Below, piece by piece: positions 33,957 to 43,196 of a stretch of DNA of 64,000 bases (the first letter of the stretch is position 1; every line of letters starts with the position of its first letter). The stretch comes from CAYQMF01 sp964418595 (GTDB lineage: Bacteria; Planctomycetota; UBA1135; UBA2386). The DNA lies in the NCBI GenBank assembly GCA_964418595.1, contig CAYQMF010000002.1, forward strand, positions 1 through 64,000, written 5' to 3'. The position numbers were made by a program, and so were the translations under genes. The notes beneath the pieces were generated by a model. It saw nothing but the letters and a program-made list of their open reading frames with translations, was not told the DNA's origin and made no database searches.

Positions 33957-35642
33957 CTATCGGCCGGCAAGCCCCGTTGGCTTGGGCGTTTCCGGTGCCG
34001 TCTTTCGCCACGCCTGCCGCAGGCCCAACGCTGCCCCGAGCAGCCACGGCAACGCGAGCCAGGCCGGCCAATGGAACAGCGCTGCGCCGTAGCGCCACCA
34101 CCAGTGCCGGATCGCGAGGTCTTCGATCTGCGACGGCCGGACGTGGTCGCCCGCCGGCGGTGGCACGCGCACGCCGAACATCGGCTCCGTGGTGTTGGCG
34201 GAACCACCCTCGGCCAGCCGCCCGCTGGCCGACAGCCACGCGTAGGTCCAGTGGCTGTGGACGGGGCTGAAGCGAGGCTCGAAGTCGTAGATGAGCGGCA
34301 GCAGGTCGCGGTTGGTCGCCGCCTGCTCCGGGTAGGCGGCGGCAGTCGCGGCGTCGGCGAGGTTGCGGTCGCCCCGATAGGGCGTGAGCACGCCCCCGAG
34401 CGACACGAGGGCGCCGAGCGTGAACACGACGGCAAGGGTCCTCGGCCGGCGCTCCCACGGCCGACCGAGGGCGAGGCCGACCGTCACGAAGAGCACGACC
34501 CCCGGCGTGAAGTAGCGCGCCGACCAGCACTGCCCGCCAGCCCAACCAGCGGTGTGACCCGAGACGATCACGGGCAGACCCAGCACGCAGAGCGCGATGA
34601 GCCATGGCCAACGCTCGGCCCACGTCGCCCGGCGGAAGACCTGCCCGAGCGCCGGCCAGAGCCCGAGCGAGAACCAGAGGATGCCCTTGCCCGGCGCCAG
34701 CAAGATCAGCGGGATCCCGAGCCACGGCGGGTAGCTCCACCACTCGGGCGTCGCCCCCGCGCTGTAGCCGGTCTCCGTGAGGCTGCCGAAACGGATCCAG
34801 TTCGCGGCGCACAGCGCGACGAGGGCGGGTGCTCCACCCAGCGCGAGGCAGGCGAGATCCTTCCACCGCTGGCGCCGCCAGGCGATGGCGAGCGCGCCGA
34901 GGGCCAGCACCAGCACGGGCAGCGCGTGCGGGTAGCGCACGAGTACCGCGAAGCCGCCGGCGACGCCGGCCCAGACCAGCGTGCGCGCACGCCCACGACC
35001 CGCCAGCACTGCGGCGCGCCATGCGAACACGCCGAGCGCGCAGGCCAGCAGGAAGAATGCGCCCGGCACGTCGGACATCGTCTCGCTGCTGCCCGGCCAC
35101 AGGGCGGTGGTGAGCACGGCGAACGCTGTGGTGACGAGCGCGGCGCGCGCCGACGCGCCGAGGGTGCGCGCCAGGAGGAACACCACGACCACCGCGCCGG
35201 CGGCGAACGGGATCGGCAGCCAGCTCACGAAGAACCGGCACCAGAAGAAGCGGCCGAACAGATCGTCGCCGTGCTTCAGCTCGAGGAGGCGGACCTCGGT
35301 GGCAGGGAACGCACGCGCGCACGCTTCGCCGAGCGCGACCGCCGGCACCATGAGGGCCTGATGGCCGATGGGAAACCACACGTACGCGCGGCCGTTGCGG
35401 CCGACGAGGCCGAAGTCGAGGGGGCCAGGCTCGTGGATCTGCGTCGCGATCCACCGCTCCGCGGCGGAGGTGTCCGGCCCGTCGCGCAACAACCCGGGAT
35501 CGCCGCGCAACCACCACGCGCGCGCCGCATGCATGGTGATCTCGGCGTCGGTGTTCTCCACGTAGCCGTGTGCGAACAGCCCGAGGAAACAGAACGCCCC
35601 GAGGAAGAGAGCGAGGAGCCCACGCCGCGGGGCCGGCGTCAC
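33957..35642 (-). CDS. GT-C-like polytopic membrane protein (mannosyltransferase-type)
   Basis: A 561-residue integral membrane protein with ten or more hydrophobic helices. The first extracytoplasmic loop begins HGYVENTDAEITMHAARAWWLRGDPGLLRD, with acidic residues after helix 1 as in GT-C glycosyltransferases that use lipid-linked sugars. Another feature is ALWPGSSETMSDVPGAFFLLAC, similar to the second loop of such enzymes. The C-terminal 120 residues are mostly outside the membrane with a final helix. The start is a GTG at 35642 overlapping the transporter stop by 4 bp (GTGA). Donor and acceptor are unknown. It belongs to the coupled DHH/MPE/cutA/DASS run. Confidence 0.78.
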   Translation of the reverse strand: MTPAPRRGLLALFLGAFCFLGLFAHGYVENTDAEITMHAARAWWLRGDPGLLRDGPDTSAAERWIATQIHEPGPLDFGLVGRNGRAYVWFPIGHQALMVPAVALGEACARAFPATEVRLLELKHGDDLFGRFFWCRFFVSWLPIPFAAGAVVVVFLLARTLGASARAALVTTAFAVLTTALWPGSSETMSDVPGAFFLLACALGVFAWRAAVLAGRGRARTLVWAGVAGGFAVLVRYPHALPVLVLALGALAIAWRRQRWKDLACLALGGAPALVALCAANWIRFGSLTETGYSAGATPEWWSYPPWLGIPLILLAPGKGILWFSLGLWPALGQVFRRATWAERWPWLIALCVLGLPVIVSGHTAGWAGGQCWSARYFTPGVVLFVTVGLALGRPWERRPRTLAVVFTLGALVSLGGVLTPYRGDRNLADAATAAAYPEQAATNRDLLPLIYDFEPRFSPVHSHWTYAWLSASGRLAEGGSANTTEPMFGVRVPPPAGDHVRPSQIEDLAIRHWWWRYGAALFHWPAWLALPWLLGAALGLRQAWRKTAPETPKPTGLAGR

Positions 35643-37192
35643 TTCGCCCACGCCGGCACCTGACCGAAGACGATGCCGAGCACCGGGAACACGACGAGAT
35701 AGCACCACGCCACCAGGCACACGCAACACAGCACGTCGAGCACGATGCCGGCGCGCACCATGTCGCGCAGCGAGACCTTGCCGGTGGCGAAGACCACCGC
35801 GTTGGGCGGCGTCGCGATCGGCATCGCGAAGCCGAACGACGAGCCGAGCACGGCGGGGAGCATGAGGGCGCGCGGGTCCAACCCCGCGGCCCCGGCGGTC
35901 GCGCGCAGGACCGGCATGAGGAGCGACGCGATCGCGGTGTTGCTCGCGATCTCGCTCAGCACCGTCGCGAAAACCGCCAGCACGGCGAGGGCCCAGAGCG
36001 GGTCGAGCCCGCGCATGACCGGGGCGAGGCTCTCCGACATCGCCCGCGACAGGCCGGTGCCGTCGAGGCTCTGCGCGATCGCGAACCCGCCGGCGAGCAG
36101 GAAGTACATGTCCCACGGGATGCTCGCGGCCGTGCGCCAGTCCATGAGTGTCGGCCGCGCCGGCTGGCCCGAGGGGATCACGAACGCGAGCAGCGCCATG
36201 CCGACCGCAACGGTGCCGTCGGTCACGTGGTTGCGCGGCAGACCGACGAGGCTCTCCCAGCCCGGGAGCCCGCCCATGTTGCCACGCGTGATCCAGAGCA
36301 CGACCGTGGCGAGGAACAGGAGGAGGACCCGTGACTCGGCGCGACTCATCCGACCGAGCGCGCGCAGCTCGGCGCGGATCGCATCCGCGGCACCCGCGCT
36401 CGCGACGCTCGGCAGCGGGTACAGCCAGCGCGTGAGCATGAGCCAGAGGGCGACGGCGAGGACCGCGGCCAGCGGCGCGAAGATCAGGACCCAGGTCGCA
36501 AACGACAAGTCCGGCGCACCGGCCTTGACCATCGCGCCGTAGTTGCTCTCGGCGAAGAACACCAGGTTGGTCGGCGTCCCGATCGGCGAGGCGAGCCCGC
36601 CGATCGAACAGCCGTAGGCGATGCCGAGCATCACGCCCACGCTGAACCGGCGCGCGTGCTGCGGGTCGAGCACGCCCTCGCGCGAGAGGCGGTCGACCAG
36701 GGCGACGCCGATGGGCATCAGCATCAGCGCGGTGGCGGTGTTGCTGATCCACGCCGACAACGCCGTCGCAGCGGCGATGAAGCCGAGCACCAGGCGCCGC
36801 GGCCGCAACCCGACCGCGGTGATCACGTGCAGGGCCAGGCGCCGGTGCAGGTCGAAGCGCTCGATGGCGCGGGCGAGGACGAAGCCCCCGAAGAACATCC
36901 ACAGGATCGGGTCCGCGTAGCTGTTCGCGACGGTCGACATCGGCGTGATCGCGAGCGCCGGGAACAGCACGAGCGGCAGGAGCGACGACGCCCCGAGCGG
37001 CATGGCGCCGGTGAGCCAGTAGCTCGCGACGAGCATGGTCACGGCGAGCCCACGCCGGGCGCGCAGCGGATCGACGTCGTCCGGATAGGTGAGCCAGGCG
37101 CCGGCGTAGTACGAGGCGATCGCGATCAGCAGGCCGACGACCAGCGCCCAGGGGCGCGACGGGACCTCGGCCTCGTCGTGCTGGAGCGTCAT
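35639..37192 (-). CDS. DASS/SLC13-family anion transporter
   Basis: A 517-residue inner membrane protein of the divalent anion:sodium symporter family. The two inverted halves each carry the signature Ser-Asn-Thr at a helix hairpin: S150-N-T in SNTATALMLMPIG, and SNTAIASLLMP in the second half. The paired loops TPTNLVFF and TPPNAVVFATG are the second pieces of the substrate site. Members import dicarboxylates, citrate or sulfate with Na+; the substrate cannot be set from the sequence. The ATG at 37192 overlaps the cutA stop by 4 bp, and the stop overlaps the next gene by 4 bp. Confidence 0.93.
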   Translation of the reverse strand: MTLQHDEAEVPSRPWALVVGLLIAIASYYAGAWLTYPDDVDPLRARRGLAVTMLVASYWLTGAMPLGASSLLPLVLFPALAITPMSTVANSYADPILWMFFGGFVLARAIERFDLHRRLALHVITAVGLRPRRLVLGFIAAATALSAWISNTATALMLMPIGVALVDRLSREGVLDPQHARRFSVGVMLGIAYGCSIGGLASPIGTPTNLVFFAESNYGAMVKAGAPDLSFATWVLIFAPLAAVLAVALWLMLTRWLYPLPSVASAGAADAIRAELRALGRMSRAESRVLLLFLATVVLWITRGNMGGLPGWESLVGLPRNHVTDGTVAVGMALLAFVIPSGQPARPTLMDWRTAASIPWDMYFLLAGGFAIAQSLDGTGLSRAMSESLAPVMRGLDPLWALAVLAVFATVLSEIASNTAIASLLMPVLRATAGAAGLDPRALMLPAVLGSSFGFAMPIATPPNAVVFATGKVSLRDMVRAGIVLDVLCCVCLVAWCYLVVFPVLGIVFGQVPAWAK

Positions 37193-37524
37193 GGCGAGGC
37201 CGGCGGCGAGCTGCCGCACGCGGACACGACCCAGTCGAGGTAGGCCTGATGGCCGGCGCCGACCTCGAAGGCCAGGCACTCCGGCACCTCGTAGGAGTGC
37301 AGGTCGACCAGACGGGCGCGCAGCGCATCGACCTGCGCAACGCTGGTCTTCAGCACCAGCAGCGTCTCGCGGCTCTCCTCGATCCTGCCCTGCCAGACGT
37401 ACCGCGATGTGACCGGACCCACGAGGTTCACGCAGGCGACGAGGCCGTCGGCGAGGAGGCGATCGGCAAGCGCGCGCGCCTCCGGCTCCGGCGCGGTCGA
37501 CAGCACGACCCAGACCCCGGTCAT
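37189..37524 (-). CDS. cutA: CutA divalent-ion tolerance protein
   Basis: A 111-residue protein of the CutA1 family, a very stable trimer linked in E. coli to copper tolerance. Visible signatures: WVVLSTAPEPEARALADRLL (strand and helix 1), GLVACVNLVGPVTSRYVWQGRIEES (the most conserved part), LVLKTSVAQVDAL, and HSYEVPECLAFEVGAG before the final YLDWV. The length is normal. It overlaps the metallophosphoesterase stop and the transporter start by 4 bp each (ATGA), so the three should be translated together. Whether it deals with metal here is not shown. Confidence 0.95.
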   Translation of the reverse strand: MTGVWVVLSTAPEPEARALADRLLADGLVACVNLVGPVTSRYVWQGRIEESRETLLVLKTSVAQVDALRARLVDLHSYEVPECLAFEVGAGHQAYLDWVVSACGSSPPASP

Positions 37525-38273
37525 TTGCCGCGCGCGAGCCGCTCGGCGAGTGCGGGGTGCAGGCGGGCGGCGAGGATCTTCGCCTGCGTGGGTCGGAAGT
37601 CGTACGAGACGCGGTGGATCTCGGCGACACCGTCGCTCACCACGGCAAACGAGGCGCGGGGATCGCCGTCGCGAGGTTGGCCGACGCTGCCGATGTTGAC
37701 CACCATGGGCTCTGCGCCGAGCTTGAACTGGTGGTTCTCTTCGGTCGCCTGCACGAAGCGGTAGTCGCTGCGATGCACGCCCGGCCAGTGCGTGTGGCCG
37801 ACGAAGCAGGGGCGGTCGATCCGACCGAAGATGTCCGCCATCTTCTCCGGCTCGAGAAAGCCATCGCTCTTCAGCACGTACTCCATGATCGGATCGCGCG
37901 GCGAGCCGTGGAAGAACAGGTAGCCGTGGTCGGCCATCTGGTCCGGCAGGCCGGCGAGGAAGTCCCACATCGCCTGGCGTCCGAAGCGCAGGAAGCCCGG
38001 CCGCAGCTTGCGGCGCGTGTAGAGCAGGGCCTCGCGCGCGTACGGATTGAAGTCGTCGAGTTCGTGGAACAGCCCCCAGTCGTGGTTCCCCTTCAGCGTC
38101 CACTTGCAGCGCGCCATGACCATGGCCACGCAGGGCGCCGGGTCTGCTCCGTACCCGACGACATCGCCAAGGCACATCACCTCCGCCACGCCCAGGGCAT
38201 CGATGCGGCGGAACACCGCCTCGAGCGCCTCGATGTTGCTGTGGATGTCGGAGATGAGCGCGAACGCAGTCAC
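37521..38273 (-). CDS. Calcineurin-like metallophosphoesterase
   Basis: A 250-residue cytoplasmic enzyme with the full set of binuclear metal motifs: D9-x-H11 in ISDIHSN, D37 in CLGDVVGYG, N63-H64-D in KGNHDWG, the later His in FFHGSPRD, and VGHTHWPG. The group with GDVVGYGADP is annotated as serine/threonine phosphatase-like or YfcE-like, but many members act on nucleotides or phosphodiesters. The start is GTG at 38273, overlapping the DHH phosphoesterase stop by 4 bp. Being coupled to an oligoribonuclease-type DHH enzyme suggests a shared role in phosphodiester turnover, which is inference. Confidence 0.93.
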   Translation of the reverse strand: MTAFALISDIHSNIEALEAVFRRIDALGVAEVMCLGDVVGYGADPAPCVAMVMARCKWTLKGNHDWGLFHELDDFNPYAREALLYTRRKLRPGFLRFGRQAMWDFLAGLPDQMADHGYLFFHGSPRDPIMEYVLKSDGFLEPEKMADIFGRIDRPCFVGHTHWPGVHRSDYRFVQATEENHQFKLGAEPMVVNIGSVGQPRDGDPRASFAVVSDGVAEIHRVSYDFRPTQAKILAARLHPALAERLARGK

Positions 38274-39262
38274 GACGCGGGATCAGCCGCTGCGTCGGCG
38301 AGCGCCGACTCGACCTTCTTCTGGACCGAGAGGATCGCGTCGGCGAGCGGGAGTCGGATCTGGGCGCCGGACGCCTTCTTGTGGCCGCCGCCTCCGTACT
38401 GCGCGGCGATCGCCTGCACGTCGATGTCGTTGACCGCCCGCAGCGAGATCTTCACCAGCGACGATGCCAGCTCCTTGAACAGGCACACCACCTCCGTCCC
38501 GCGGACGCTGCGCAGCGGCTCCATGATCGCGTCGGTGTCGAAGCCAACCCGTTTGGCGTGCTCGACCGCGCCTCGCTCGAGCACCGAGTAGGCGTAGCGG
38601 CCCTCCAACAGGCGTTCGCTGCGGGTGAGTCCCTGGCCGAGCATCGCCACCGACTCTTGATGGTTGCGCCGGAACATGAGGTCGAACAGGCGGGCCGGTT
38701 CGACGCCGCAGGTGACCAGGTCGGCCGCGATCGAGAAGACCTCGGCAGTGGTGTTCGAGTAGCGGAACCACCCGGTGTCGGCGACCAGCGACAGGAACAC
38801 GCCCTCGGCGGCCACCGGCGAGGGCCTTCGCCCGAGTTGCCCGTACAGCCGGTACACGAGCGCACCCGTCGACGGCGCATCCGGGTCGACATAGGCGACG
38901 GTGCCGTCGCCGTCCTCGCTCCCCACGTGGTGATCGATCACGGCGATCACGCGCGGGGGCGCGGCGCGCACGGCGGCCTCGAGGGCGCCCAGGCGTTGCA
39001 GCCAGGCGCAATCCATGAGGATCAGCACGTCGACGCGCGGCGGGGGGCGATCACCGCCGAGCGAGAAGAACGGCGTCTGGCTCAGCACGAAGTCGACCGC
39101 GGCCGCGGGCGGGTCGGGGTTGTAGATCACGACCTGCTTGCCGAGCGTGTTGAGCAGGTGGTACATGGCCACCTGCGCGCCGATGCAGTCGCCATCGGGG
39201 TTCTCGTGACCACAGAGCCAGAACGAGTGGTTGCGCTGGATGAGGTCGAGGAGTTCGTGCAT
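38270..39262 (-). CDS. DHH-family phosphoesterase (NrnA-like)
   Basis: A 330-residue enzyme of the DHH/DHHA1 type. Relatives such as NrnA degrade nano-RNAs, cyclic-dinucleotide products (pGpG, pApA) or pAp. The metal-binding motifs are present: CGHENPDGDCIGAQ (H19, D23, D25), LILMDCAW, and the name-giving D110-H111-H112 in VIDHHVGS. The DHHA1 part has YGGGGHKKASGAQI near the C-terminus. The ATG at 39262 is chosen because the frame upstream is arginine-rich noise. It heads the run of five genes that overlap by 4 bp each, 76 bp after the amidohydrolase gene. Confidence 0.94.
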   Translation of the reverse strand: MHELLDLIQRNHSFWLCGHENPDGDCIGAQVAMYHLLNTLGKQVVIYNPDPPAAAVDFVLSQTPFFSLGGDRPPPRVDVLILMDCAWLQRLGALEAAVRAAPPRVIAVIDHHVGSEDGDGTVAYVDPDAPSTGALVYRLYGQLGRRPSPVAAEGVFLSLVADTGWFRYSNTTAEVFSIAADLVTCGVEPARLFDLMFRRNHQESVAMLGQGLTRSERLLEGRYAYSVLERGAVEHAKRVGFDTDAIMEPLRSVRGTEVVCLFKELASSLVKISLRAVNDIDVQAIAAQYGGGGHKKASGAQIRLPLADAILSVQKKVESALADAAADPAS

Positions 39263-39338
39263 CGAGGCCTGCGGCCGGATGGTAGGCCATGCCGGACGGC
39301 AGTGCACGCGTGCGGTGCCTCGCCTTGCCAGGCGCAGG

Positions 39339-40541
39339 TCAATGCGCGCCCTTGGCGGCGCGGCTACCCAGGTCGAGGCAGCGACCGGCGAGCCAGGTCG
39401 CCGCCAGCGGCAGGTCGCCCCGCACGAATCCCGCGAGCGCACTGGCCGGCGTCCATCGGCGAGGGAGTTCGACCGCGCACAGGTCGGCCCGGCCGCCGAT
39501 GGCGATCCGACCGAGACCCGGTCGGCCGATGGCGCACGCAGCCTCGCGAGTCGCGAGCGTCAGGATCTGCTCCGCGGACAGGTCCGGCCACATCTTCGCC
39601 GCGAGCGCCATCTCCGTACGCATCGACAGGGCACCCGCGCGGCTCGCCGCCGAGTCCGTGCCCAGCGCGACCACGACGCCGGCGCGCCGCCAATGGCCGA
39701 TGTCTGGCGGCGGCCGCCCGAAGAACCGGATCGTGCTCGGGCACACCGCGACCGGAGCACCGCGCGCGGCGACCGTCTCGATATCGCGGTCGGTGGCGTG
39801 CTGCGCATGCACGAGCAGACAGCGCCGCGACAGGATCCCGAGTGCGTCGAGCCAGGCGATGGGCGTGGCCCGCGGCGCCTGCGCGTGACGTGGCCACTTG
39901 CCGAGGTCTTCCAGGACGCGCCGCAGCGGACCCGTGCCCGCGCGGAGCAGTTCGATCTCCTCGACGCTCTCCGCCACGTGGATCGAGAGATGCGCCGCGG
40001 CCCGATCGGCAGCAGACACGAGGGCTGCGGAGACGGAGTACGGCGCGTGCGGCGAGAGACCAGCCCCGCAGGCGCGGCTGCCCGGCCGCGCCCGGCGGCG
40101 GACGAGCGCTCTCGCCTGCGATGCATCGAGGTCGAAGCCGAGGAGCTCCTGGTAACAGCGGCCCGCGACATCTCTCCGCGCAAGGATCGCCGGACTCGTA
40201 CCGAGCGAGTCGATCTCCCCCACCGCCGTGCAACCCTCGGCCAGCAGCGCCGTCAGGGATGCCTCCGTCTGCGCTTCGGCTGCGACACGCACCGCGGACA
40301 CGTCCGTGCCACGGGCGCCGATCACGGCGCGCAGCCAAGGTACGAACCGCCGGGGCGCCCTTGCGAGTTCACCGAGTTGCAGGTGCGCGTGCGCGTTGAC
40401 CAGACCGGGGAAGATGGCTCGCGTCGGCGACGGTCGGCCGCTGTCCGCGCGGACGCCGATGATGCGACCGCCGCGGTCGATCTCGATCACGCCCGGGGCA
40501 AACCACCGTCCCGGCCCGGCCCAGACGAGAGCGGCGCGCAA
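39339..40541 (-). CDS. Amidohydrolase (ATZ/TRZ, deaminase-like)
   Basis: A metal-dependent hydrolase of about 400 residues in the group that includes methylthioadenosine/S-adenosylhomocysteine deaminase and guanine deaminase-like enzymes. Motifs in order: H51-x-H53 in LVNAHAHLQLG, SPHAPYSVS, HVAESVEEIELL (metal His and Glu), LVHAQHATD, CPSTIRFFGRPPP, and the metal Asp in LGTDSAAS. The ending NP-type loop is GLGRIAIGGRADLCAVEL. The frame is open to 40727, but that would run 139 bp into the upstream lipoprotein gene. The TTG at 40541 gives the usual N-terminus (ALVWAGPGRWFAPGVIEIDRGGRI with the short beta domain) and is preferred, though not certain. Related enzymes also serve futalosine-route menaquinone synthesis; no other genes for that are nearby. 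Confidence 0.85.
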   Translation of the reverse strand: MRAALVWAGPGRWFAPGVIEIDRGGRIIGVRADSGRPSPTRAIFPGLVNAHAHLQLGELARAPRRFVPWLRAVIGARGTDVSAVRVAAEAQTEASLTALLAEGCTAVGEIDSLGTSPAILARRDVAGRCYQELLGFDLDASQARALVRRRARPGSRACGAGLSPHAPYSVSAALVSAADRAAAHLSIHVAESVEEIELLRAGTGPLRRVLEDLGKWPRHAQAPRATPIAWLDALGILSRRCLLVHAQHATDRDIETVAARGAPVAVCPSTIRFFGRPPPDIGHWRRAGVVVALGTDSAASRAGALSMRTEMALAAKMWPDLSAEQILTLATREAACAIGRPGLGRIAIGGRADLCAVELPRRWTPASALAGFVRGDLPLAATWLAGRCLDLGSRAAKGAH

Positions 40542-40588
40542 CCGGGCCGCACGCGAGCGGCCGTTGCCCGTTGCGGCGAACGTCGCGC

Positions 40589-43156
40589 TCAGGACCGGAA
40601 GCGGATCTTCACGCTGCGGATGACGACTCCGGAACCCTGGTTGAACAGGATCTGGAAGCGATAGCCCGTGTACGCGTCGGGGGTCAGACCCTGTTCGCCC
40701 TGGTGCGCGCCGACGGTGTTGCGCCACGGTCCGGGTTGCCCAGACAGCGTGCCGTCACGCGGGTTCACCGCGCCGGCCTGGAAGAGCGCCGAGATGGCCT
40801 CGCCTGCACCGAGCTTGGCGTACCGCGAACCGACGAGCGTGGGGTCGTCGCTGTAGATGACCGTCTGGCCGTTCACTTCCGCGTCGATCTCGTAGCGGAC
40901 GTAGTTCGGCGGGAAGATCAACCGCGTGGTGTACCACTTGGTGATGAAGCCGCTCGTGGAGTCGGTGTCGGTCAGATCGCCGACCATCTGCGGTTCGACC
41001 TGCGGACGCACCTGGCGAAGGATCCCGAGCCCGGGGTTGTTCGGCATCTCGGCGCGCACGAAACCTGGCGCACCGGCGCCACCCTTCGCCTCGATGTCGA
41101 GCAACGGCTGTCCGGTCCCCGGTCGGATGTGGGCTCCCGGCCCACCGCTGATGTCGATCACACCGAGCCCCTGCACGATCGTCGCGGACTGCAGGAGCAC
41201 CGTGCCACCCGAACCGCCGCCATTGGGGCCCGGGGGCCCCTGCGTCACGTTGTCGTACGGCTCGTACGACTTGCCACCGTTGGCGAGGATCTTGCCCTGT
41301 TCGCCGACCACGACGGCCCCTCCGGCACGGACGACGACCACGCCGCCACCGCCAGTGCCACCGGCGCCGGATCGCCAGATGAACGTGCGGCCGACGGTGT
41401 GCGAATAGATGTGGCTCGCGCCACCGCCGCCGCCGGAGCCACCGATCTGGAAGTGATCGATCGACCTCGTGTTCGCGGGGATGGGGAAGAGCTGGAACGC
41501 CCCGCCACCGGCGGTCGGCGAGGCCAGATCCCCCGGCGAAGGGCCGGGGTTGCGGAGCGCCACACCGGCCGTGCCGGCGCGGAAGTACCCGCCGCCGCTG
41601 CCGCCGGCCGGCACCTGGACACACACGACGCCACTGAACGTGTGCGTCACCGACGCGTTGTCGACCGGGAACTGGCGTGCGCCCAGGCCGCCGGTTCCGG
41701 TGATCCGATCGCGATAGCCGTGCGTCGCGGCCACCTGCACCATGTCTCCGGGCTGACCGTTCGAGACGTTGATCCCGTTGGACGCCGCGGCACCCGCGCC
41801 GCCGGTGCCGCCGCCGGGGCCGCCACGCGTTCCGGGCTGACCCGTGGTGAGGAAACCGAGCTGAATCAACTGGGTCACACCGGCCACGTCGATCGTGCCG
41901 TCGATGATCGCTTCGCCGCGCACGCGGATCTTGGGGATCTTCGAGCCGATGAAGCGGAGCGTCTTGCCCGCGCGCAGCTCGAACCGAGTGAACTCGAACG
42001 CGCCGTCGGACACGAACTCGTCCCGACCGCTCAGCGTGAGGCGCGCCGGGATCTTGAAGCCGCCGAAGGCATCGGTGTCCCACTCGTACACGCCGCCACC
42101 CGCGTCGCGACCGATCTCGACGTCGAAGTCGCCGTGCCGGCCACTGCCGCCGACGATGCCGGGCAACGCCGTCCCGTTCTGCCAGCGGGTCGAGGAGTAC
42201 GCGGTGTCGAGGCGGCCGACCGAGTCGAACTCCTCGATCGCGACGAGGTCGTCCGTGGTCGATGCCTCGGTGACGAAGCGATAGGTGATCGGCACGGCAG
42301 GGCGACCGGACAGGTCGCGCACCCGGTTGGTCACCTTCACTTCGATGCATGCCTCGCCGGGCAGTTGCACACTCGGCCGGAACGAGACCGTCGCCTTGCC
42401 GCGGATGGGATCCAGCACCACCTGCGGTGTGCCGGGAAGCGGGACGCGCAGTGCCCCGTCGTCGCATTGGGGCACGCTGCCGACGCGCGCGGTGCGGCTG
42501 ATGAAGTACTCCACCGGACCCCCCTCGCCGGTGCCGGCGAACGGCGCCGCGTCGATCAGCTCGCTGAACTCGAGAACGACGCTCGTGCCGAGCGAGACGT
42601 TGTCCTTCGCCGTCGGCGAGAGCAGGGTCGGGATCGGCGGCTGGTTGTCGATGTCGACGATGCCGAGGCTCACGGTGAGCTGGCAGGAGACCTGCGAACC
42701 CAACGCCTCGCCGGAGATGGCGCGCAACGTCTGCCCGCTGCCCGCAGGCAGCGCGAGGATGTAGGTCTCGTTGGCGCGGAAGCCGAAGAACGTCGATCCG
42801 CCGGAGATCTCGATCTTCGGCCGGAAGATGATGTTCGCGCCGTCGACGAGGAGGTCGCCGATCGGCGGCTCACCGTTGGCGGTGCGCAACAACACGCTCG
42901 CCGAGTTCACGGACGCGGGATCCACGGGCTGGCTGAAGCTCAGCGTGATGGGCTGGTTCTGCGCGATCTGCGAGACGCTGCAGCCGGTGCTCGAGCAACC
43001 GAGGCTGCACGAGACCAGGCAGAACTTCGACTCGGTCGTCGCACAGCGTCCGGCGCTGAAGGAAGCGCCCCCCGGCGTGCCACCGGTGCAACCGGGGAAC
43101 ACGAGGGCAAGGACGACGGCGAACGGCGCAAGGAGACGATCGATTCGTTGCGACAT
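40589..43156 (-). CDS. Glycine-rich lipoprotein with Big_5-like domain, paralogue 1
   Basis: An 855-residue lipoprotein; MSQRIDRLLAPFAVVLALVF leads to the lipobox PGC (Cys 23). Soon after comes a cysteine cluster: FCLVSCSLGCSSTGCSVS. Then two bacterial Ig-like domains of the SbsA/Big_5 type (IAQNQPITLSFSQPVDPASVN, and VVLEFSELIDAAPF). The second half is glycine-rich and beta-helical in feel (GGTGGAGAAASNG, GGSGGGGGASH, GGGSGGTVLLQSATI), like parallel beta-helix adhesins where each turn begins with IDGTIDVAG. The C-terminal 150 residues form a jelly-roll-like end. It is clearly paralogous to the next gene to the right along its whole length. The two are 40 bp apart and probably co-transcribed. 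It is likely exposed at the cell surface; its ligand is unknown. Confidence 0.85.
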   Translation of the reverse strand: MSQRIDRLLAPFAVVLALVFPGCTGGTPGGASFSAGRCATTESKFCLVSCSLGCSSTGCSVSQIAQNQPITLSFSQPVDPASVNSASVLLRTANGEPPIGDLLVDGANIIFRPKIEISGGSTFFGFRANETYILALPAGSGQTLRAISGEALGSQVSCQLTVSLGIVDIDNQPPIPTLLSPTAKDNVSLGTSVVLEFSELIDAAPFAGTGEGGPVEYFISRTARVGSVPQCDDGALRVPLPGTPQVVLDPIRGKATVSFRPSVQLPGEACIEVKVTNRVRDLSGRPAVPITYRFVTEASTTDDLVAIEEFDSVGRLDTAYSSTRWQNGTALPGIVGGSGRHGDFDVEIGRDAGGGVYEWDTDAFGGFKIPARLTLSGRDEFVSDGAFEFTRFELRAGKTLRFIGSKIPKIRVRGEAIIDGTIDVAGVTQLIQLGFLTTGQPGTRGGPGGGTGGAGAAASNGINVSNGQPGDMVQVAATHGYRDRITGTGGLGARQFPVDNASVTHTFSGVVCVQVPAGGSGGGYFRAGTAGVALRNPGPSPGDLASPTAGGGAFQLFPIPANTRSIDHFQIGGSGGGGGASHIYSHTVGRTFIWRSGAGGTGGGGVVVVRAGGAVVVGEQGKILANGGKSYEPYDNVTQGPPGPNGGGSGGTVLLQSATIVQGLGVIDISGGPGAHIRPGTGQPLLDIEAKGGAGAPGFVRAEMPNNPGLGILRQVRPQVEPQMVGDLTDTDSTSGFITKWYTTRLIFPPNYVRYEIDAEVNGQTVIYSDDPTLVGSRYAKLGAGEAISALFQAGAVNPRDGTLSGQPGPWRNTVGAHQGEQGLTPDAYTGYRFQILFNQGSGVVIRSVKIRFRS

Positions 43157-43196
43157 CGGTGGGAGCGGGGCGCAGGCCGGTCAGGTTCTCGTGGAA

